From: Latrodectus hesperus
Taxonomy: Eukaryota; Arthropoda; Arachnida; Araneae; Theridiidae
Assembly: GCA_037975125.1 (NCBI GenBank)
Contig: JAJQOW010000024.1
Span: forward strand, 186,001 to 250,000
Reading direction: 5' to 3'
DNA: 64,000 nucleotides
In this document: piece after piece, positions 57,732 to 64,000 of the stretch
Position numbering within the stretch: position 1 is the stretch's first letter
Layout of the letters: each line of letters starts with the position of its first letter
Translations under genes and position numbers: made by a program
Notes under the pieces: model-generated
The model's database searches: none
What the model saw: only the letters and a program-made list of their open reading frames with translations
Told to the model about the DNA's origin: nothing

Positions 57732-57883
57732 TATATGAAGTAATATACATAGTAGCCACCAGAGTATCATACCCATCATTTTCGTCTCAGTGAAATTAGG
57801 TCATGTTTGAGAAGTGCTCCTGTTTCTAATGCGTGTGTGCTTTGGTGCCTAGTGGAAGTGGTATTGATTTTTACATAATGTTA

Positions 57884-57925
57884 TCGTGAGTGTGTTTCAA
57901 CTTTTATGTTGGAACACACTCACGA
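57884..57925. repeat. 18-bp inverted repeat, 6-nt loop
   Basis: The arms TCGTGAGTGTGTTTCAAC and GTTGGAACACACTCACGA pair at 17 of 18 positions, with one G-T pair, around TTTTAT. It is the strongest non-microsatellite hairpin in the window. Confidence 0.88.
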
Positions 57926-57937
57926 ACACACGTTCGT
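57922..57937. repeat. 6-bp inverted repeat overlapping the larger hairpin
   Basis: ACGAAC and GTTCGT flank ACAC. It overlaps the end of the preceding hairpin, so the two structures would be mutually exclusive at the overlap. Confidence 0.7.
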
Positions 57938-57966
57938 ACTAATATTTTCAACGGACGCCGCACCGG

Positions 57967-57987
57967 GGTAGAAATTTTTTTTCTACC
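57967..57987. repeat. 8-bp inverted repeat with T-rich loop
   Basis: GGTAGAAA and TTTCTACC flank TTTTT, 30 bp after the preceding hairpin. Confidence 0.75.
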
Positions 57988-60129
57988 AGATGTTTGCTGG
58001 ATTTGTTTTCAGTTTGATATGTGTTCCGTTTCGAGGAAGTGTGTTTAGAAGTGTGGCAACACAACATTTAATGTATGCTGAATAGCAACTAGAGTAGTCT
58101 AACAAGAAGTGGAAATATGTAAATAAGCAATGCGAGTATTTCCTTTTTCATGTGACTTATATATATTTGTGCAACATCACATAGTTAATGTTTCACTAAA
58201 TATTTCAAAGGCGAATTCCTGTGTTTTGTATTGAATTAAAGGTTAGCAAACAAATTCAACAGAAGTTTCTTCCGTACAAAGTGTGACTATTTGAGACTGA
58301 AGGTATCAGTAAGGGTTGTGAGCCGTCATTCCAAGAACTGACAGAATTCCAGTTGTGAGCATCGATTGAGACACTCGGTGCTGAATGTCAGATCCATGCG
58401 ACTTGGATGGAGCTGGAAGTTGACAGTCAGGATTCAAGATGGGAACTTGGAGACCCAGATTTACACTCCAATATGACTTTCCATCCAAGTTTCATCCGAC
58501 GGATAAATATTGACATTTTATCACTCAGAGGGAAGTGCAAATTTTATTCATTTTTACTTATGTAATTTTGCGCTTTTTTAATTTCTTCTGACAGTGAAAG
58601 TTTATCCCCTTCATTATTCTGATTTTTTAGTTTCTTTTGTTGAAATTTCTTCTGATTCTGGCTGATCGTCCTTTGACTCTTTCCCTTGATAATTCTCTAA
58701 TTTTGATCAAACGTTTGTCATATATATATTATACATATATATAAACGTATGTCTGTTCAGACTATTATTATTGTTTATGATAATTCTTAAAATTTATTGT
58801 ACGTGAATATTTCCAGTTTTTCTAGTAATATTTGTTATATCATATGTGTAATACCCCTGAAGCTAATTTAGCTAATATTAAATTGTAGATAACTCTTCCT
58901 TAAATAAATCAGGATCCCTGTAGTTTAAAGAATTCAAAAAAAACTTTTAAAGTTATTCCACGAACCCGGAAGGTAATTATCAATGTAATTAAGCTAAAAT
59001 AACTAAACTAAAACGTAAGTCATGTGGCAGATAAGGAGTTTTAGTAAGGAGAAAATAAATTTAATAGAACCAAATGAAGTGATAATGATTCAAACGATTA
59101 CTCAAAAACTCTAATTATTTTAAAGTAAGCAATAGAAATTATAGGATTAACAAAATGAAGGAAAAGAAGAGAAAGTTTCAGTAGAAAACAAATTAGGCTA
59201 CCTAAACTTTTTTTAAACAGTGGTAATCGAGATTTAAACAAAAATCTCTATTTAAACTGAGGAGCCCCCGAAACAACAATCAAAATAAGTTAATTCTTTT
59301 AGTTTTTCATTATTAGAAGTTAATTGAAAAATCTAAGCTTTACAGAGTTGTCCATATAATTGTTAAGCCAAAAATTAGCAATAAACATTAAGCTAAATAA
59401 AGATGAATTTCAATTTAAGGCTCCATGAGAAAAATCTAAGTCTTTCCAAATAGTATAGATAATCATGAATTAAATTCTTAAATGAAATTAATTTTAATAC
59501 CTTACGTGAGTGACAATGGTTATAAAAATATTAGTTTATATTCCACATTTCAGGAAATCGAGGAAGAGCTTTAGTTCTATTATAATTATTCCGCTTGTAA
59601 GATCAGGCCCCTTCTTAAATATTTCAAATTCAATCCAAAAAACTGAGAATTTATAAAATTAAAATAAGTTGCGGCATGATTGTCTCTGTTGAGCTATTTC
59701 GAGCCAAGATTACAGTTTTCCAGTATTAAAACTGTCAAATTTGTAGTACTCTATCGTCACAGTACCTCCTTCAACTAAATATTTAAAGTATTCAGGTCCC
59801 CATCAAACAGATTCTGTGTAGTAAAAAGAACTCTATATTGGTAAACTGTTGCGGAGAACATTCTCAATAATTTAGTATATGAAAAAGGTCCCCACTTAAA
59901 AAAAATTGTCCTAATCGATTCTTCATGAACTCTAATCCTGTGTTTAAAAAATTATTCAAGGCAATAAAAATGTCATTGAATAACAAAATCAAAGGTCCCA
60001 ATCAAATTGAACAAGGTACCAAAGCCAAAAATATTTTCTTTAATCCTTCAATCCAAGACAAGTTTTATGAAATATTATCATAACATGATCGGTCAACACT
60101 TGAAATAAATGATAAACTATAGTCAGGGA
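57988..60129. other. Unassigned sequence
   Basis: 57990-58500 is less AT-rich with no coherent frame. The remainder becomes AT-rich. From about 59570 onwards GGTCCC-type motifs recur (59797, 59888, 59994), just before the LINE endonuclease remnant. This may be the decayed 5' part or ORF1 of that LINE. Confidence 0.35.
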
Positions 60130-60810
60130 AATCAACTTTTCACTCCAGTTAATTTCATGCTGCAAAATTTAAAGGAAACTCAATTCTAATAACCAGTAAA
60201 TTAAATAGCTTAATTTGTCTCTGGAACGGTTTAAAAATTTCAGAATTAAGAACTTTAATGATAAAAACCCAGATGAAATTTATGAAGTCGTGAATTATAA
60301 ATTCTATCAAAACCCACACACTAGGTTGTATATTTAGAAGTACAGCCATTCATGTTAACAAAATCACTATTTAAAAACTTAATCCACCTCTCATGCAAAT
60401 AGATGTAACTTTAGTTGAAATCCAAATAAAAAGTAATTTAAATATTGTAGTAGATTCTGCTCATATCAGACCAGGTCCGACTTTTACCATAGATATTGAA
60501 TGTATTATGCCTAACAAAATTCTAATTGGAAATTTTAATTGTAAACATATAAATTGGGTTTGCCCTAAAGCCAATAGAGGTGATAATTTCTCAAATTTAT
60601 TGGAAAGCGCTAACTTGAATATTTCAGCGGATAATCGAACTTTGTTTTCTAATTGTTCACAGCTAGTGTGATCGCTTAAGACTCTTAAACTTCAATTTTA
60701 CAACTAATTCACTGGTTAAAAATACATATTTTGGAATATCAAATGTACCAAATAGGCTAAATTAAATTTAAAAATAAGACCATTGTCGTGTCATTGAAAT
60801 ATTTTCGTTT
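60130..60810 (+). pseudogene. LINE apurinic-type endonuclease fragment
   Basis: The upstream part is heavily decayed but shows FKNFRIKNFND and YKFYQNPHTR, like the first half of LINE endonucleases. The open frame 60393-60671 contains DVTLVEIQI, then KILIGNFNCKHINWV, equivalent to the IIIGDFNAKH catalytic block with Asn for Asp. NLLESANLNISADNRTLFSN is the helix and strand after it. DHCRVIE near 60786 may be the terminal SDH motif. No RT is recognisable after it. This copy retains a 5' part of a LINE, unlike the 3' fragments elsewhere. Confidence 0.72.
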
Positions 60811-61923
60811 ATAATTTTATCAAAAATATTATAACTTGTAAAAAATAACTAAAGCTACAACTTATAATTTTTATCAAAACTGTGTTATCATCCATTACCA
60901 AACGCTCTTTACTTAACACTTTTCATTGTTTATTTCATAGAGCATCTTATGAATCTTAAATAGTAAACTTTGCCAAAACACTTTATATTTTAGGTACCAC
61001 GAAGGGGATATCTTTGTATGCCATTTTATAAATTCGCTACGTGATTCTCATGACTGTTTACAGACGGTGATCACTCAAATATTCCGAACGTACCTTCAAA
61101 ATTCTGAAATTAAAATGGAAGAACGTTTATGTATAGCATATTGATAAGTTTTAATATATATATACCAATCAGAATTGGGAAATAGCCGCATTTGTTCCTA
61201 ATTGTTTAGAAACCAAAGTTTTGTATTCTATTAAAGAATACAGATGTAAATGTTATAAATCAATGTTTATAATTCATAGAACAATATGAAAAGAATAACA
61301 TACCAATGATAAAGAAACAAATTGCCTGGTTGAATATGTAAACGTAATACAAAACCTAAGAAAAGATATACCTTTCTATGAAAAAGGTGTGTATTCAATC
61401 AGTGCAGCTATAAATATAAAAACTAAACGCAATCAATTTCCTTAAAATTAATAACTTAAAATAAACGTAGACTTAAAATTTATTTTAATTAAAACTTCAT
61501 TGTCTGTCTTCAACAAGAAAAGGAGATTTTATTCTGGTTCTAAAAGAATCGTTTTTAAGATAAACATTTGCATGATACTTTGACCTTTTGCTGAGATTGA
61601 TAACTGATAAAATATTGAGTAGAAAATTATCTTCAACTTATCAATATGTTATCAAAATTGAAATTTTCCTTTATCCTATTTTCAACGTAGATTATGAAAT
61701 ACTACAACAAACGCTTTACGTGATATGAACTTAGATGTTAATATACTTATGTGTTCAGCTTCAATGCCACCAGTTGAGTTCAACATCAGATTGTGTTTCA
61801 ATGATATAAAAAGTTAAATGTCAATAGGTCTATATTGAATTATTCAACCATGAAAATTCGCGACCGACAACAATCGTTATGATTAATGGTGTTTTATTAA
61901 ATTATAATCGCATTCATTTGTTA
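60811..61923. other. Unassigned AT-rich sequence after endonuclease
   Basis: A decayed RT would be expected here if the LINE continued, but I could not recognise any RT motif. Nothing else seen. Confidence 0.35.
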
Positions 61924-61932
61924 ATTGAGTCT

Positions 61933-62095
61933 GATTTCGTAGACAAATGGTTAAAACTTTTGCTGTTGGTTCGAATTCCAGCTTGGACATAAATGTTTGT
62001 ACTTACTAGGGACCCACTTTTAATAGTTCCCCGTCTTATTAACTCTCGTGTCCAAAAAATGACCGTTGATTGACAAATGAAACTTGGTAATTAAG
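61933..62095 (+). mobile_element. tRNA-derived SINE, copy 2
   Basis: A more diverged member of the family at 23602-23778. It is flanked by a 9-bp target duplication ATTGAGTCT (61924-61932, 62096-62104). The B-box is GGTTCGAATTCC (61968-61979), with one extra base. The 3' body keeps CTCGTGTCCAAAAAATGACC (from about 62044), nearly identical to copy 1. The head is shortened and substituted. Confidence 0.88.
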
Positions 62096-62104
62096 ATTGA
62101 GTCT

Positions 62105-62720
62105 TGCTGAATATATCGTTTATAAAGTCATAGGTTTAATTTATTTGACAAAAACACTATTTTTATGTGTTTCTTTAACAAAATATCTTCATAAAATTTT
62201 CCAGGAAAACAAACTTGGCTTGCTCTCTTAAGTCCTTTTAAAGAGTAAATATTGAGAAACGTTAGGTCCTTAAAAAAAAGAGGGGGAAAGATACTTAGCT
62301 TGATCTACCAGGGACCCCTTTAAGAGTAAATATTGATATGAGTCTTTAAAAAACGTATGGGAAAATGGCTTTAAAATCATTGTAGTGTACAGTTATTGTA
62401 AATAGAATACAAAAACTCTAATCCTTCAAACAATCTACAGAATTTTACAGAAATCTTAAGACGTTTAAATATTAGTTTGAACCATTCTAAATGAATATAG
62501 ATTAGCTTTTATAAATATACAGCAAAATTACTAAATTACATCAATCTATCTTCCCCTTTCATTAATAACATTGCATCCCATTAAATAAAATCCTTATTTT
62601 GTAGAGCAAATATTTCTTGTGTGAAAAAAATATAAGGTAAGAAAATGTTAAGAGAAATTCATTAGTTGCTGTGTGAAAATCTTATGCATACTACAATCAC
62701 TGTAACAATTACTTTTTCAG
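62105..62720. other. AT-rich non-coding sequence
   Basis: It contains two similar 40-bp segments reading AGAGTAAATATTGA (near 62240 and 62326), each preceded by a TCCTTTTAA or CCCTTTAA version. This is probably a short local duplication. No gene recognised. Confidence 0.45.
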
Positions 62721-62721
62721 T

Positions 62722-62984
62722 TGAATATAAAGTAAGTTTTGAAGATTCCAGATTTGTCCAAAATGTCTACAGCAATCAGAGATCTCAGCTCAGAACTTGA
62801 AAGAAGACAAACTGGATGTCCTTCTTGTCTTCTTAATTCAATTCAGAGAGATTGTTGGAAGGAAGATTCAACACAAAAGATTCATTCGGAGGTTGGTACA
62901 ACATTTATTTTCAGTTCAGGGAAAAGCCTGATGTGTAATTTTAAAAGAACAGTTGTATCGCAATATATAATTTGCTTAAGTTAG
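62722..62984 (+). other. Coding-like patch of unknown origin
   Basis: A strong acceptor-like AATTACTTTTTCAG ends at 62721. Downstream, three frames each look coding-like. One (62763-62984) reads MSTAIRDLSSELERRQTGCP. Another, from about 62745 to 62934, reads CPKCLQQSEISAQNLKEDKL and then a Leu/Val/Ile/Arg-rich helical stretch. A candidate donor GAG|GTTGGT lies near 62892. I cannot decide the frame or a family. It may be a real exon, an element remnant, or chance. Confidence 0.25.
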
Positions 62985-64000
62985 AAGAAAATCACTTAGA
63001 TTCCTTTGATATCTTAAATTGTAGTTCAGGTTTGTAAAATATAAAAGGAATTTAATTGCCTAAAATGTGTATCAAAATACAGATTTAAGTTTGATAAGAA
63101 ATGTATATTAAATACCAAAATTTTGCTTATTTTTAATCAAAACTAACTTACTGAAAGGAAATGTAGCCTGAAACAATGTTTACCTTAGTACATTTCTATA
63201 AATTAACCAAAACCAAATATCTCTTTAAAAAGACTAGAGAGATATTTAAACTTCTAGAGATAAGCGAAGAGAATCACTGTTAATTAATCAAATAAATTTT
63301 CACAAAAATAGTAAACAGTTCATTAGTTGATGAATTTTTAAATGCAAGTAATCATATTAATAAAGAGCAATGGTAAAAGATATTTTTATTTCTATTCAAA
63401 AATTAATATTAACAATGTAGCTTCAAATTGCAACTAAAACATTTTTAATGCAAACAATTTAATACTTTTTATTCAAGATGTTTTTTGAATATGAACTTAA
63501 GTTTTTTCTCAATTGACAATAGTGTAAAAAATCTAATTCAATCTAACATTGAAAAAAAAATATTTTTAGGAATAAAATTACTCCAGCAAAAATTTTAAAA
63601 TGTATGTTATCTCAATAAAATTTTAAAATAAATTTAAAATGAAATGAGAGAAATTACTGAATTTAAGGAAAAATACTTAAGATTTTATCATTTCACTTAA
63701 ACTCTTTTAAGCACGAGAATTATTTTTATATAAAATTCTGTCAAAATTATAGAAAATTAGTTTTGGGTTTTATTTTATATGGAATCTAATGATCCCATTA
63801 ATATTTATCTATTATTCAAGAAAGTTAAATACAAATAAAATCAGTTGAGTAAAACTATGACCTTAAATATTTGTAATATTTTATTTAATTTGAAGGACAC
63901 TATAAAAAAATTTTTACATCATGTAATTAGTTTATATAATTATTTAAAATTGAGAAGTAAGTATGGTAAGAATTGCTTATTATTAATAAATATTATAATG
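62985..64000. other. AT-rich non-coding sequence
   Basis: Nothing recognised up to the window end. Confidence 0.55.

Overview
The window looks like a very AT-rich animal nuclear genome, most likely an arthropod and plausibly a spider. The reasons are the dense (TA)n microsatellites, decayed Tc1/Tc3/hAT transposons, RNase H-bearing LINE fragments, Ty3/gypsy and BEL/Pao remnants, and short tRNA-derived SINEs. The spider assignment rests on my memory of similar repeat families and is inference. I found no intact host gene, rRNA or functional tRNA. Nothing suggests prokaryotic organisation, such as operons, ribosome binding sites or CRISPR arrays.

Layout. 1-7.3 kb is AT-rich non-coding DNA with three long TA arrays and a twice-occurring 37-bp motif. 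At 7.4-8.5 kb a Ty3/gypsy pol remnant (minus strand) abuts a tRNA-like SINE head and a 430-bp TA array. At 9.1-15.0 kb is the best-resolved structure: a Tc3-like DNA transposon (minus) with paired inverted/direct terminal motifs and TA flanks. It is interrupted by two separate 5'-truncated LINE insertions (plus), one in the transposase gene and one in the right terminal repeat. 15-23 kb is AT-rich with TA arrays. At 23.1-24.2 kb a third LINE fragment (minus) is itself interrupted by a 177-bp SINE with a 14-bp target duplication.

At 27.8-28.3 kb lies a 5'-truncated Tc1 transposase. 28-46.9 kb is mostly featureless, with (TG)n/(GTGA)n, a 340-bp TA array, a 175-bp short interspersed element and one small candidate coding exon near 35.9 kb. 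At 46.9-49.3 kb is a degenerate hAT-type transposon with a CpG-rich 5' segment. At 50.0-50.6 kb is the 3' end of a BEL/Pao pol gene. At 54.7-56.1 kb is a complete Tc1-like transposon in a microsatellite; its transposase frame carries five in-frame stops and no frameshift. 56-62 kb holds a tRNA-headed repeat (minus), a cluster of three hairpins, a LINE endonuclease fragment and a second copy of the 23.6-kb SINE. The end is AT-rich with one unassigned coding-like patch near 62.7 kb.

The recognisable genes are replication genes of selfish elements, and every one is truncated or broken. The biological interest lies in the insertion chronology and in the terminal-repeat architecture. I see no convincing new functional system. 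The least explained pieces are the candidate exon at 35.9 kb, the patch at 62.7 kb, the hairpin cluster at 57.9 kb and the inverted duplication at 51.6-51.8 kb.
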